Source of the DNA: Pomphorhynchus laevis
Taxonomy: Eukaryota > Acanthocephala > Palaeacanthocephala > Echinorhynchida > Pomphorhynchidae
Assembly: GCA_012934845.2 (NCBI GenBank)
Contig: WNNJ02000639.1
Location: forward strand, 21,009 to 85,008
Direction of reading: 5' to 3'
Length of the DNA stretch: 64,000 nt
The notes under the pieces are model-generated. The model saw nothing but the letters and a program-made list of their open reading frames with translations, was not told the DNA's origin and did not search any database. How positions within the stretch are numbered: position 1 is the first letter of the stretch; each line of letters starts with the position of its first letter. A program made the translations under genes and the position numbers. Below are positions 47,050-57,278 of the stretch, piece by piece.

Positions 47050-47570
47050 CATTAGACGAGACGATAAAGAATTTTAAAATACTTTACAAATAGAATAGTA
47101 CGTACGAATTAAGACTGATGGAAGCTCTCTTCATTCGAATTTATCGACCATTAATAAATATAAAATGGAAGTATTCGTGATATTATCTGTGGAAGTATTC
47201 GTGATATTATCGGGTTGAACAGGCAAAATCAAACGTCATCCGTAAATATTTCGTATTTTCTTAAGATGTCGGTTTTTGAGAGATAATATTTCAATTAATT
47301 TGAACGAGAACTTACACTCTACAAATAGAAACTTTCATCTTTTATCTTGTAGTTTTTATTGTACTGATTGTAAATTTTTCTAGATGACATCCTTGACAAT
47401 GACTTCGCTAGAAAGTCGAAATATTGGAACAACAAACTATTTTTTTATCTATGCTATATCAAAATTTTATTCCCGTATTATATATACAAAATTAAGTGAA
47501 AACGAAAAAAACTCTTTAAATTAATGATTCACCAATCTAAGCTTATAACTTTTAATTTATATTATAAAGA
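47050..47570 (+). mobile_element. C-terminal-endonuclease PLE, 3' end and tail
   Basis: Plus reading LRLMEALFIRIYRPLINIKW near 47105 is the last strand of the GIY-YIG domain. The tail follows with tgacttcgctagaaagtcga and aatattggaacaacaaac near 47400, the same CGAAATATTGG phrase as at 41010. Confidence 0.6.
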
Positions 47571-47865
47571 TTTCATATTTAAATTTACAAGAAACATATT
47601 TTTGCATGAGCATTCATTCATAGCAGTTCCTCATGATGACCTCTAATCCTTATCGTGATACAACGTCTGTTTTTTATTAGTCAATTCATAAACATGAAGT
47701 TTATTTTAAATTTAAATTTTTTATTTTAACTTGATCTAAATTATAGAAAATCTAAAAACAATTATTAATTTTATTATTTAATTATTAAATTTTGATTTAG
47801 CATTATTATGTTTTGTTTATTTTATAATTATATTAAATACGTGGACTCATTTAGCTGATTTGATT
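47545..47865 (+). repeat. Naiad coding scrap fused to a tail
   Basis: tttacaagaaacatatttttgc (coding) jumps directly to catagcagttcctcatgatg (tail), an internal deletion, and runs to the tag acgtggactcatttagctga. Confidence 0.75.
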
Positions 47866-48445
47866 TGTTTTGTTATCAATAATACCTAGTTTTCAGTATT
47901 GTTTTGTATATTGTAGAATTATAAGAAAAAAATCATTAAAATTGCTTGAATTAGCAGAAAATACATAGAATACACAAAATATATAAATCAGCACAATATT
48001 ATTTAAAATAAATTTAAACTCTCAAGCGATAAATGTTTATGGATGGATAATAAATAATATACTTTGTATTAGAATAGAATACAAGATAATCAAATTACAT
48101 CAAAGGAAATACTTCATTAGCACGTGTTTGGCCCCGCTGCAATAATGAGTCGAGGAATAGGGCCGAAATCTGATAGTATAGCAGTTCCTCCTGATTACTT
48201 CTAATCCTAATTCAAATACAGCGTCTGCTATTTATTAATTAATTCATAAAAATTGACTTTTATTTTAAATTTCAATTTGCCTTAAAATTAGCAGGAAAAT
48301 AATAATTTATATAAGTTATATAAAATCTTATAAAACAATAATTTTTTATTATTTATTTTCTAATTATAAAATTTTGATTTATTGATTTAGCATTATTATT
48401 ATTTTTATTTATTTATTATTTTATAATACGTAGACTCAGTTAAAT
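47866..48445 (+). mobile_element. Naiad-type PLE 3' end, second subfamily
   Basis: From tcagcacaatattatttaaa through tggccccgctgcaataatga to acgtagactcagttaaattg. It is nearly identical to 31230-31640. Confidence 0.75.
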
Positions 48446-49344
48446 TGATTGGTGTGAATCCTTTAACTAAGCATAAACTAAGCAAAAAAAGTAGTCAAGA
48501 ATTAGTAACGACCTTTTTATTATCGAGTCAAATTTGACCGACAACGTTCGTACAATGTGATAGGGGTACAACTGACAAATAACTATTAAGTATTTCAAAT
48601 TCCAACAAATTTCTAGCAATCTATGGCTCAAATGATGTATTCATTTGTAATTCTTTACAGTTGCTAAAGTGCATAATAGCTCTCCAAGTAAATCAAATGA
48701 CATGTTAGAAAGCACTTGTCTAATTAACACATATTTTGTGGATAGATTTTGGTTCGCTTTCAAAATCGAATATCGGTTGTATTAAGAATGCGATCTAATT
48801 ATAGATTGTCAAAGATAGCGGCAATGACTTAAAAAAGCGATAAGTGCTCACGAATACAATATAAGTAAGTTCTTACTTTAAAGGTGCTTCAGATAATCTA
48901 ATTGGACATGGACGTTAGTGCTTAAGAAGTGTTATATCAAAAAATATGAATGGCTGTAACAACACATCCTCAAAAGTTGCTTTTTGTATTCAATTTCCTG
49001 AGAAAAAGTTGTTTGTGGCAAAAAAGTCAATCCACAAAGTTTCTTATTAAATCGAAGAAAATATTACGATTACATGGGTAAGTACACAACATCACAACGA
49101 TGCATAATATGATACAAAACGGATTTAAACGGATTAGAACGTGTTGAATCGAAGAAAACTAATCAGTGGGTAAGATCAAAGCATTAATAGAAGTGCAACG
49201 TCTTTAAAAATGAAGTTTTTCTTCAAAAAATCGATCGGTAACCGATCAAAAAATCCGATCGATAACCGGTAATCGATCGTCTAAGCGATCGATTAGATCG
49301 ATCGATTTATCGATCTATTAGATCGATAAGTATAAAAGTTTATT
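48446..49344. other. Stretch without a recognised gene; GATC-rich block
   Basis: No motif-bearing frame. A block of overlapping gatcgat words, some palindromic, is at about 49245-49330. Confidence 0.5.
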
Positions 49345-49580
49345 TCTTGTTTATTTTATAATTATATTAAATACGTGGACTCATTTAGTTGATTTGATTT
49401 GTTTTGTTATCAATAATACCTAGTTTTCAGTATTGTTTTGTATATTGTAGAATTATAAGAAAAAATTCATTAAAATTGCTTGAATTAGCAGAAAATACAT
49501 AGAATACACAAAATACATAAATCAGCACAATATTATTTAAAATAAATTTAAACTCTCAAGCGATAAATGTTTATGGATGG
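49345..49580 (+). repeat. Duplicate of the 47812-48047 junction
   Basis: Repeats a tail end, the unique bridge (tgttatcaataatacctag, ttttcagtattgttttgta) and the start of the next Naiad piece. A composite of two elements plus bridge was thus copied as one unit. Confidence 0.8.
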
Positions 49581-50073
49581 ATATTGCTTAGACGTTCGAG
49601 TATAAAAGCGGCATTGCCTTGCTGAACCGCTACGCTTAATCGTTGCCTGACGAAAGCCGTTGATCGTTGATTATAATTTATTAGTTTAATATATATTAAT
49701 ATATTATATATATTAGTATATAAATATATACTAATATATATAAATAATATAATATATATAAATATATATATTATATTATATTTATTAGTTATTATATATT
49801 AAATACTACATATTAAATATCTGAAAATACCGAATAAAGCTATATTTTTCTTTTGTTTAAGGAATAAGAAAATGTTGTACCTTGACGTCAAAATCAAATT
49901 AAAAAAAGAGATCCAATAACCTTACGGTAAATCAGACATTGCAAAATCAAAAATTCATTTAAGCACTTGACAATTCTTCAACACTATCCTTTTAAAAATA
50001 ATAATTAATAACAATTATAAAATAATAATAAAACAATAATATTTAATTATTAAATTATACATTTTTATAATTT
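49581..50073. other. Upstream flank of the RTE LINE
   Basis: Includes gagtataaaagcggc near 49600, which looks like a TATA-box context, followed by a G+C-richer 60 bp and then TA-rich sequence. Its owner is unknown. Confidence 0.35.
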
Positions 50074-50084
50074 ACATGCAATAA
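50074..50084 (+). repeat. Left target-site duplication of the RTE LINE
   Basis: acatgcaataa, repeated exactly at 53259-53269. Confidence 0.75.
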
Positions 50085-53000
50085 AATCCGATTACAACTT
50101 GTCCGGTAACACTTGTTACCGGACAAGTTACACTATTGGATTAGTACCGGTTAGGCCCACCGCTTATAACTGTGGTTGACGATAGGCTCTGCGACAAGCC
50201 AGTCACAAAAACAAATAAGTCGTTATCAAAGAAAAATGGAACACACCTAAAAATGCAAACACGAAACATAGATAAGGCGTCCACTAAATTCGACGCGGTA
50301 AGACGAGGCCCGGTTTTACTGATAAATACGCGAGGGTTCCCGACGCATGGACGACGCCGGGATTTAAGTAATCCAGTCCAGTGTTATAAAAACACAAATA
50401 AAGCTCACGAAAAGATGCGCGTAGCATCTCTAAACATCGGCACACTTACTAGTAGGACCGAAGAACTAGCGATGATGCTGCGAAGAAGGAAAATCGACGT
50501 ATGTACATTACAAGAGACGAAATGGAGTGGTGCAAAAGCCTATGACTTGGAGCGCGAACGCGGCAATAACGGTTACAAACTTTTTTACAACGGTAACACT
50601 CGAACACGAAATGGGGTTGGTATAGCTATCTCCGAGCAGTTCCGTGATGCTGTAAAGGAGGTAAATCGTTACGACGACCGGCTAATGAAGATAACCATCG
50701 TTACCATGGAGCGAACAATTCACATTTTCTCTGCTTATGCACCACAGACAGGACAAAGCGAATCAGCGAAAGATACATTTTGGGAGATGCTGGACAGCAA
50801 CACACGCAAAATTCCCGCTGAAGATTATCTAATAATCGCAGGAGATCTCAACGGTCATGTTGGCCAACGGGCCGAAGGAAATCAGTGCCATGGTGGAAAT
50901 GGATACGGTCAGAGAAACAAAGATGGCGAGCGCATTGTCGACTTCTCAGACTCCCACGACCTCATCATCACCAATACATGGTTCATAAAGCGGCCCACAC
51001 AGCTTCCAACATACTACAGTGGAGTAAACAAATCGCAGATTGACTTCATTCTTGTACGGCGCAAACAAATGTCCACTGTACATGACGTAAAGGTCATACC
51101 TTATGAGACAACAGCAGCACAGCATCGTCCCGTAATCGCAGTTTTGAATATTAAACCACCCAAACAACATCAGGAAAAGCGTACCGGCCCATCAAGCATC
51201 AAGTGGTGGCGATTCCACGAGAAGGAGTCTGAAATGATACATCGCATACAATTGCCTGACGTAACAGACGTCGAGAACACATGGAACAGAGTCAAAGATA
51301 TTATTCACATCGCCGCCAAAAAGACAATTGGATCCACCAAGCCCGGAAGACGCTACATCAATTTTGATACTTGGCTTTGGACAGATGAGGTGAAAATGAG
51401 GGTGCGTGAAAAGAAGCGACAATATCACGTATTCCTCGATGATAAGACCCATGTAAATTGGCAGAAGTATCACGAAGCCAAGCGTAAAGCGAAGAAAGCC
51501 GTGGCGTCCGCACGAGCCATCCATTATGAGGAAGTGTACAAGAAGCTGGATACTCGAGACGGCGAACGCGACCTTTTCCGACTTCTCAAGCTCCGCCACA
51601 AACAAACTCAGGACATCGAAAAGTTCCACTGCGTTAATGATAAAAACGGCGAACAAATCGTAGGTCGACCAGCAGTTTTAGAAAGATGGCGTGAGTATTT
51701 TGAGGAAGTATGTACTGAAGGGTTCACTCACCCCCCAATCTCACAAGCCCAAACAGTACTCGGTCCATTACTCCCAATTAGCACGGAGGAAGTTGATGAA
51801 GCGTTAAAGAGGACAAAGAAGGGAAAAACAGCAGGCCCAGATGACATCTCAGCCGAGCTATGGAAATCCAAGTGCTGGAACCCAGCACCTTGGTTAGCGA
51901 AACTCTTTAACAAAATCATCGAAGAACACACAACACCGACTGATTGGCAATATAGCACCACGGTACCAATTTGGAAAAAGAAAGGAAATCCAGCTGAATG
52001 TTCAAACTACCGCCCTATCAGATTGCTATCTCATACTATGAAGGTATTCGAGCGAATTCTTGACCAGCGTATACGCAAAATCGCAAATTGTACAATCAAT
52101 CAGGCTGGTTTCGTCAAGGGATGTGGCACCACCGACGCCATACATGCCGCGCGGCTGCTGATCGAAAAATATCGGGAAAAAGACACACCTCTTCACATAG
52201 CATTCCTCGACTTAGAGAAAGCTTTCGATCGCGTTCCACATGAGCTTATCTGGCATGCGCTACGCCAACATCAAATCCCAGAGCATCTGGTTGAGTGGGT
52301 CAAGCTGCTCTACATCGGCCCAAGAAGCAGAGTACGATGCACAGCTGGAGTATCAAAACCATTTCGTATTTCCGTCGGCGTCCACCAAGGAAGCGTGCTT
52401 TCGCCACTTCTGTTTATTCTGGTCATGGATACCTTAACGAGCGACATTCAGCGTCAAGCACCTTATACCCTACTATATGCGGACGACGTCTTTCTAGCTT
52501 CCGTCAATAAGACCGACCTCACGCAGTTAGTCAAGCTTTGGAATGACAGATTAGCACAACATGGCCTGCGGCTAAACACTAGGAAGACTGAGTACTTGAC
52601 GACCAATACAAACGAGACGGGCACGATCAATATCAACGGAACAGACCTTCCACGGACCGAAAATTTCAAATATCTAGGATCGGTGCTCTCAGCTGATGGC
52701 GAATTGAACAACGAAATAACTGCCAGAATCAATGCTACATGGATGAAGTGGCGTGCTACAACTGGCATAATGTGCGACCGCAAAATGAAGGATAGCATAA
52801 AGTCAAAGATATATCGAAGCGTTATTCGTCCCATTGCTCTTTATGGAGCAGAATGCTGGCCTATCACAAAGATAGCGGAACGTCGTCTCGCTGTCATGGA
52901 GACGAAGATGCTTCGATGGACAAGCGGTTTTAGTCTCCTAAATCGGGTTCGCAATGATGATATTTACCGACGATACGGTGTGATGCCTATCAGTGAGAAA

Positions 53001-53258
53001 ATGCTAGAAGCCCGTCTCCGCTGGTTTGGCCACACTCTACGGGCACATGACGGTTCCATCGCAAAGGCAGGCTTGAAAATAGACTTTAAAGGCAAACGCC
53101 CCAAAGGACGACCAAGACAGCGATGGTCTGACACGCTGCACAAGGATCTAAGAGATGCTGGACTACACCCTGATCTGGCTTCGGATCGTTGCAAATGGAG
53201 GATGCGTTCCATGAGAGCCGACCCCGCCAACACACGGAAAAAAGGCTAAAGAAAAAAA
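50085..53258 (+). mobile_element. RTE-type LINE, apparently complete
   Basis: Bounded by an 11-bp duplication (acatgcaataa). It has a 168-bp leader with a hairpin (acttgtccggtaac / gttaccggacaagt), one long coding frame, and a very short end (ctaaagaaaaaaa). A short 3' end and single long frame are typical of the RTE clade. The element is visibly richer in G+C than everything around it and shows no decay, so it is among the youngest insertions here. Confidence 0.85.
50253..53249 (+). CDS. RTE LINE endonuclease/reverse transcriptase, 998 aa
   Basis: One uninterrupted frame; I start at the first ATG (50253), though the frame is open upstream to a GTG at 50172. The N-terminal APE-type endonuclease shows MRVASLNIGTLTSRTEE, DVCTLQETKW, FSAYAPQTG, IAGDLNGHVG, SQIDFILVRR and QHRPVIAV, the catalytic N, E, Y, D, N, D and H blocks. 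The reverse transcriptase shows NYRPIRLLSHTMKVFE, motif A HIAFLDLEKAFDRV, motif B SVGVHQGSVLSPLLF and motif C LLYADDVFLAS. The C-terminus has RWFGHTLRAHDGS and GRPRQRWSDTLHKDLRDAGL. It nicks target DNA and copies its own RNA into it. All catalytic residues I can see are present, so it may still be active or supply activity to nonautonomous elements. Confidence 0.95.
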   Translation: MQTRNIDKASTKFDAVRRGPVLLINTRGFPTHGRRRDLSNPVQCYKNTNKAHEKMRVASLNIGTLTSRTEELAMMLRRRKIDVCTLQETKWSGAKAYDLERERGNNGYKLFYNGNTRTRNGVGIAISEQFRDAVKEVNRYDDRLMKITIVTMERTIHIFSAYAPQTGQSESAKDTFWEMLDSNTRKIPAEDYLIIAGDLNGHVGQRAEGNQCHGGNGYGQRNKDGERIVDFSDSHDLIITNTWFIKRPTQLPTYYSGVNKSQIDFILVRRKQMSTVHDVKVIPYETTAAQHRPVIAVLNIKPPKQHQEKRTGPSSIKWWRFHEKESEMIHRIQLPDVTDVENTWNRVKDIIHIAAKKTIGSTKPGRRYINFDTWLWTDEVKMRVREKKRQYHVFLDDKTHVNWQKYHEAKRKAKKAVASARAIHYEEVYKKLDTRDGERDLFRLLKLRHKQTQDIEKFHCVNDKNGEQIVGRPAVLERWREYFEEVCTEGFTHPPISQAQTVLGPLLPISTEEVDEALKRTKKGKTAGPDDISAELWKSKCWNPAPWLAKLFNKIIEEHTTPTDWQYSTTVPIWKKKGNPAECSNYRPIRLLSHTMKVFERILDQRIRKIANCTINQAGFVKGCGTTDAIHAARLLIEKYREKDTPLHIAFLDLEKAFDRVPHELIWHALRQHQIPEHLVEWVKLLYIGPRSRVRCTAGVSKPFRISVGVHQGSVLSPLLFILVMDTLTSDIQRQAPYTLLYADDVFLASVNKTDLTQLVKLWNDRLAQHGLRLNTRKTEYLTTNTNETGTININGTDLPRTENFKYLGSVLSADGELNNEITARINATWMKWRATTGIMCDRKMKDSIKSKIYRSVIRPIALYGAECWPITKIAERRLAVMETKMLRWTSGFSLLNRVRNDDIYRRYGVMPISEKMLEARLRWFGHTLRAHDGSIAKAGLKIDFKGKRPKGRPRQRWSDTLHKDLRDAGLHPDLASDRCKWRMRSMRADPANTRKKG

Positions 53259-53269
53259 ACATGCAATAA
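53259..53269 (+). repeat. Right target-site duplication of the RTE LINE
   Basis: acatgcaataa, exact match to 50074-50084, directly after the A-rich end. Confidence 0.75.
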
Positions 53270-53324
53270 TCAAAAGATAAATTTTGATTACAAAATTTTT
53301 TAAAAGACAACTAAATATATCGCG

Positions 53325-53630
53325 TAGAATTAAGCGACCCGCCTGTTTTAGATTATTTCAATTGCGTTGATGAGAGGAAATGCGAAAGCCCGCCTTTCGA
53401 GAATCGAAAATACTTCTCGTCCATATTTTTACCAGATAAACCTCAACATTTGTCATTATGAACTTCGTGAAGTTAGCAACCACGTATCCAAAACTGACTA
53501 CGAAATTCGTCGCTCAACGATTATAATTTGTTTCCGAACGGTGATAACCAAAGATATGATATGTATTACAGTCCGTAGCTCAATAAGACGAGTAAGAAGT
53601 AGTCAATTCTTGCGGAATGAAAGTTTTTGA
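53325..53630 (+). mobile_element. RLE-type LINE, C-terminal fragment
   Basis: Plus reading ISIALMRGNAKARLSRIENT matches RLSVALMRGNAKAILKSLDE of the LINE at 61087-63973, and the DNA upstream (attatttcaattgcg) aligns with ttatttcagcgctt there apart from a short gap. The frame stays open to a TGA at 53628-53630. It is 5'-truncated; the RT and endonuclease are not present. Confidence 0.7.
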
Positions 53631-54052
53631 CGGCAAGCACACAGAACTCGCATTCGTCGACGTTTTCGGCAATTCCTCCTGGCTTTCATAGCCAGCTCAT
53701 GGACTGCGGGATTGTGGTCTGCGAGGTCCACAGCGATGGTATCTGCCTATTTTACGCCCTTTTCGATAAGGTAACTGGCAATTTTGATAATCATACCGTG
53801 TATCATGATAATGTTGGCGACTACCTCGAGGACAACAAGATGGAGTTTGGATCTTTCTTCGAGAACTTTGACAAATCGATCGCACAACTTCGTAAATCGT
53901 GCGTGTTTGCCGGAAATGAGGCACTGGTGGCTTTTGCTATCCTCAAAGGCGTTTCCGTTGCCATTCATCAGGAAGGAATGATGTTGTGGGTTATTGACAG
54001 CAGCGCAATTAACAAATATCTAGCCAGGGTCCTTCACAGACACTGCACATAA
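53621..54052 (+). CDS. OTU-type deubiquitinase-like frame (OTUD3-like), probably retro-derived
   Basis: About 140 codons open from 53621 (TTG at 53627; no ATG precedes the domain). EVHSDGICLFYALFDKVTG carries the OTU catalytic D and C (family DGNCLFRA, here DGICLFYA). Then follow a YLEDNKMEFGSFF segment and LRKSCVFAGNEALVAFAILK and VSVAIHQEGMMLWVI, close to the OTUD3 pattern (FAGNDAIVAFA...VVIHQ..LWQI). OTU enzymes remove ubiquitin chains. The catalytic histidine segment expected after this point is not seen before the stop. The sequence has no introns and lies directly behind a LINE C-terminus with a 4-base frame overlap. It is a retro-fragment, or a module carried by the LINE; activity is doubtful. 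Confidence 0.7.
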   Translation, partial: KFLTASTQNSHSSTFSAIPPGFHSQLMDCGIVVCEVHSDGICLFYALFDKVTGNFDNHTVYHDNVGDYLEDNKMEFGSFFENFDKSIAQLRKSCVFAGNEALVAFAILKGVSVAIHQEGMMLWVIDSSAINKYLARVLHRHCT

Positions 54053-54300
54053 CAGAGAGCGGGGATAATTCTTTGTTGGACAACGAGAGCGCTAGCGAAA
54101 GGTTTTGAAGCGAATTTGCAAATCGTAGTGGCTCCAAATATTATATCACCGCAACGAGCACTACAATAGCATGCGGAGGATGAACAACGAGTGTGACGGA
54201 CCCGCTTCAGTCAAGCTCCACGATTTGCGGCCAAAGAGGGACACGACGCTGCTCAAAATATGATGAAGACCGCGAAACCTTTAGCTTATACTGTCATTTA
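54053..54300 (+). other. G+C-richer trailing sequence after the OTU frame
   Basis: Continues the base composition of the OTU frame but no frame stays open. It may be decayed coding or 3' sequence of the same unit. It ends where PLE tail-like sequence starts. Confidence 0.4.
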
Positions 54301-54470
54301 TAATGTTTATTAGTAGTAGTCAATTTATTTTAAATTTACTTTACATTTATTTATAATTTAATATTGTATTAAATTTACAGTTATTAAGCGGAAAGGGAAA
54401 AATGGGTGGATAATATACAATATGCTTTGTATTAAAGGTACATTAGATGATAAAATTTTATTTGATAAAA
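54301..54470 (+). repeat. PLE 3' pieces
   Basis: ttattagtagtagtcaattt and ttattaagcggaaaggg, then atgctttgtattaaagg, are scraps of the Naiad coding end and tail. Confidence 0.5.
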
Positions 54471-54479
54471 TTTTTATTT

Positions 54480-54895
54480 TAAATTTTGAAAATTTATTCC
54501 TTTTGTCTGTTCTAAAAATTCTTTTGTAGAATTAATACTGAAAAAGTGTTTTATACAAGTATTGGTTTCGATTACCTTACAATATTTATTTACAATTTTA
54601 CTAACTTTAAGTATCTTATTTATATTAACAGAAAGTGGTTTTAATGTGCATTTAAATCACTACATATGAACCTAGGTTTTATTGGATTTTTATGTAATTT
54701 TGGATTCCAATATAATATATGTATAGTTTTATTATCTGATTCACCTTTCAAACCCTTTTTATCCATTATAGAACAATGACTTGTAATAAGTGTTGTTGTA
54801 ATAATATGTTGTGTTTATATTTAAATCATTATTATTAATTTCTTTCATCATTATATCATAATAAAGCTTTTTGCATAATAAATTCTTTCTGGTTG
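54480..54895 (-). mobile_element. Naiad-type PLE, RT N-terminal fragment
   Basis: Aligns with about 20660-21080: ttccttttgtctgttctaaa, agaaagtggttttaatgtgc and ttttggattccaatataat. Broken. Confidence 0.75.
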
Positions 54896-55150
54896 TGTCA
54901 CTATATTATCATCACAGGTGTTGTCCCTTTTTTTGATACAACAAGACGCTACTAATCAGTCTGAGTGGATATCATCAGCTTCTGACCCAGACCTACATTT
55001 CACGTTTCGACCCTTATTATCTGCTTCCTCCGTACAATTGTGCTGATCGGATTTGAACTCAGGACGTTTGTATCTCGATTCAACGCTCCATCCACAAGGT
55101 TGGCTGCTCTAGTGATGTAGATATACATTGTTGTATATTACTTTTGGTTG
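54885..55150 (-). repeat. SINE-like unit, copy with tRNA-like head
   Basis: Minus strand reads ctagagcagccaaccttgtg, gatggagcgttgaatcgag, atacaaacgtcctgagttca and aatccgatcagcac, then the family body. The head resembles the D-arm to T-arm part of a tRNA gene, with a B-box-like gagttcaaatcc. Confidence 0.65.
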
Positions 55151-55254
55151 GGGATCGTATTCTAACGATCTGTTAGAAACCTGCCTATGTGTGTGATTCG
55201 CTACCCGGATCACTGTTTTTCATGCCGCCACTTGCAATGAATGTTTTTATTTTA

Positions 55255-55560
55255 ACTTAAAAACATCTGCGAGCTGAAATTCTTTCAGATTGTGTCACAA
55301 TATTATCCTCACATGTATTATTTTTATTTTTGATCCAGCGGGACGCTATTTATCAGTATGGATGGGTATATTCAGCTGCTAACCCAGACATACATTTGAC
55401 ATTTCGACCCTTATTATCTGCTTCCTCCGTACACTGGTGCTGATCGGTGTTGATATACAACAATGTATATCTACAATAATGTATATACAACAATGTATAT
55501 CTACACCACTGGAGCAGCCATCCTAGTGTATGTAGCGTTGAATCGAGATACAAACGTTCC
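55255..55560 (-). repeat. SINE-like unit, second copy with spacer repeats
   Basis: Body from gagctgaaattctttcaga to gtacactggtgctgatcgg. It is followed by a short repeated phrase (caacaatgtatatctaca), then the head of the next, inverted unit. Confidence 0.65.
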
Positions 55561-55812
55561 TAGTTCAAATCCGATCAGCACAATTGTACGGAGGAAGCAG
55601 ATAATAAGTGTCGAAACGTGAAATGTAGGTCTGGATTAGCATCTTTATCAAATTGCATCGCAAATTGCAATTCGAACATCTCATGCATATAGCCTCACCT
55701 TTAATGCTGCTGAGACCGACCCAGACTGATTAGTAGCGTCCTGCTGTATCAAGAATAGGAACAATACATGTGAGGATAATATTGTACCACAACCAACAGA
55801 ACTACAATTTAA
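55540..55812 (+). repeat. SINE-like unit, inverted copy with an inserted 60-bp snippet
   Basis: Runs gttcaaatccgatcagcac, gtgtcgaaacgtgaaatgt, aggtctggattagca, then a foreign 60 bp (55647-55706), then tgctgagaccgacccagac and the usual end. The foreign piece equals 56143-56202. Confidence 0.7.
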
Positions 55813-56079
55813 ATTCAATTTACGAGATACTGATTAGGGTGAACATGAATAAATTAATTTAACTTAAACTACCCCAACATAACATCAATTATTATTTCAT
55901 ATAAATGAAAATTATATCTATAATAACATGGACGATATCTATAATAATATATAATTAATAATTACATTAATAATGTAACTGATTTCTGCCGTTCAGACGA
56001 GCTTTAAATAAATATTGAAAAATACAAAGTCATTAAGGTTCGAAAATTAGCATGATTCCTTACTCTTTAATTATAATCA
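55813..56079. other. AT-rich stretch without a gene
   Basis: Nothing recognised. Confidence 0.4.
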
Positions 56080-56345
56080 TCTTGAATTCATTTCTGGTTA
56101 CATTGTATCTCGACATCCAAATTGTCGTTTAATTGCCCCGTAATCAAATTGCATCGCAAATTGCAATTAGGACATCTCATGCATATAGCCTCACCTTTAA
56201 TGAAACTATGCAATATTTTCAAGTAATGCTTCTTCAATTTCTTCAGTATGGGCTTACAGCTTTTTATTATAATCTGCTCACCCGATTTCTTCGATTTAAT
56301 TAATTCTATGTACGATTTGATAGACAACTGTTTGAGGGAGGTTGA
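56080..56345 (-). pseudogene. Unrecognised cysteine-pair frame, possible gene fragment
   Basis: A 79-codon minus frame (56088-56327) rich in K and I, with CMRCPNCNLRCNLI and a later C near the end, like half a zinc ribbon. I do not recognise the family. It shares a 60-bp block with the SINE copy at 55647-55706. It could be an exon of an unknown gene or part of an undetermined repeat. Confidence 0.3.
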
Positions 56346-56459
56346 TCGATTCCTTTATGAAAATTAGGATCTTAATGGATGACTTTATAATCTTTTTGAA
56401 TAAATGTTGTTGTCATTGTGTTAATTTACCATACACTCCTTTTTTATTTACCATACACT

Positions 56460-56645
56460 CCTACACCGATCAGCACCATTGTACGGAGGAAGCAGATAAT
56501 AAGAGTTGAAACGTAAAATGTAGGTCTGGGTTAGCAGCTGATGAGATCCACCTAGGCTGATTAGTAGCGTCCTGCTGTGTCAAAAATAGGAACAATACCT
56601 GTGAGGATAATATTGTGTCACAACCAGAAAGAATTTCAGATCACA
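56460..56645 (+). repeat. SINE-like unit, plus copy
   Basis: gatcagcaccattgtacgga, gttgaaacgtaaaatgtagg, agctgatgagatccacctag and gaggataatattgtgtcaca, ending gaaagaatttcagatcacag. Confidence 0.75.
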
Positions 56646-57119
56646 GATACACTCAATTTTAGCTGTTTAAATTTATTTGATGGTTTAATTTTTGTTAGAT
56701 ATGCGTTATAGATTAACTTCCGGTATGTTTCTTCCAGATCTGTTTTTGCTTTATATGTTTGTTGTAACGTGTGTAATGACGTTTGCCTGATGATAATCGC
56801 AAAAGTGGTTGAAAATTTGAAAACGATATAAGCATTGTACTCTTCTTGATTTTTCTGCAAATTTTCATTGTGTACTATTATGATAACAACGTTCTATTGC
56901 AATCGGTCTAAAACTGAAAATAAAAATTTCATGTTAAATTTTACTATTTTAAGACTAAATTATTCAGTATATTAAAAACATATTAGGATATGCATTAATA
57001 TTCGAATCTGCATTTTATTAAAATAATTACACTAAAAAGAGTGTTTTTGAAATAATGTATTTTTTATGTAAAATCTAAATTTGAATATTTTAAGGGTATT
57101 TATTTTACCATTTGCTCAA
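56640..57119. other. Mixed scraps and AT-rich sequence
   Basis: A short Naiad match (KLIYNAYLTKIKPSNKFK on the minus strand, about 56660-56720) is followed by unassigned AT-rich DNA. Confidence 0.4.
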
Positions 57120-57278
57120 ATTACTTCCCAATGGAACACCTTTTATTTGACTAAATATTGATGTCCTTACCTTTAAATAATTTTGATTTATCAAAATATT
57201 TAAGGATTATATTAATTTTATCCATATATTTATATTTACTTGAAGGTTTTATTTTTGATAGATAGGCGTTATAATTAT

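Noticed and set aside
49595-49680. Promoter or small RNA gene at gagtataaaagcggc
   Set aside because: A TATA-like word and G+C-richer 60 bp, but no transcript unit can be defined; noted only in the flank description.
50946-53310. Several minus-strand and off-frame open frames within the RTE LINE (for example 51192-51656 and 52463-52834)
   Set aside because: They are antisense or shifted shadows of the intact 998-codon frame and carry no independent motif.
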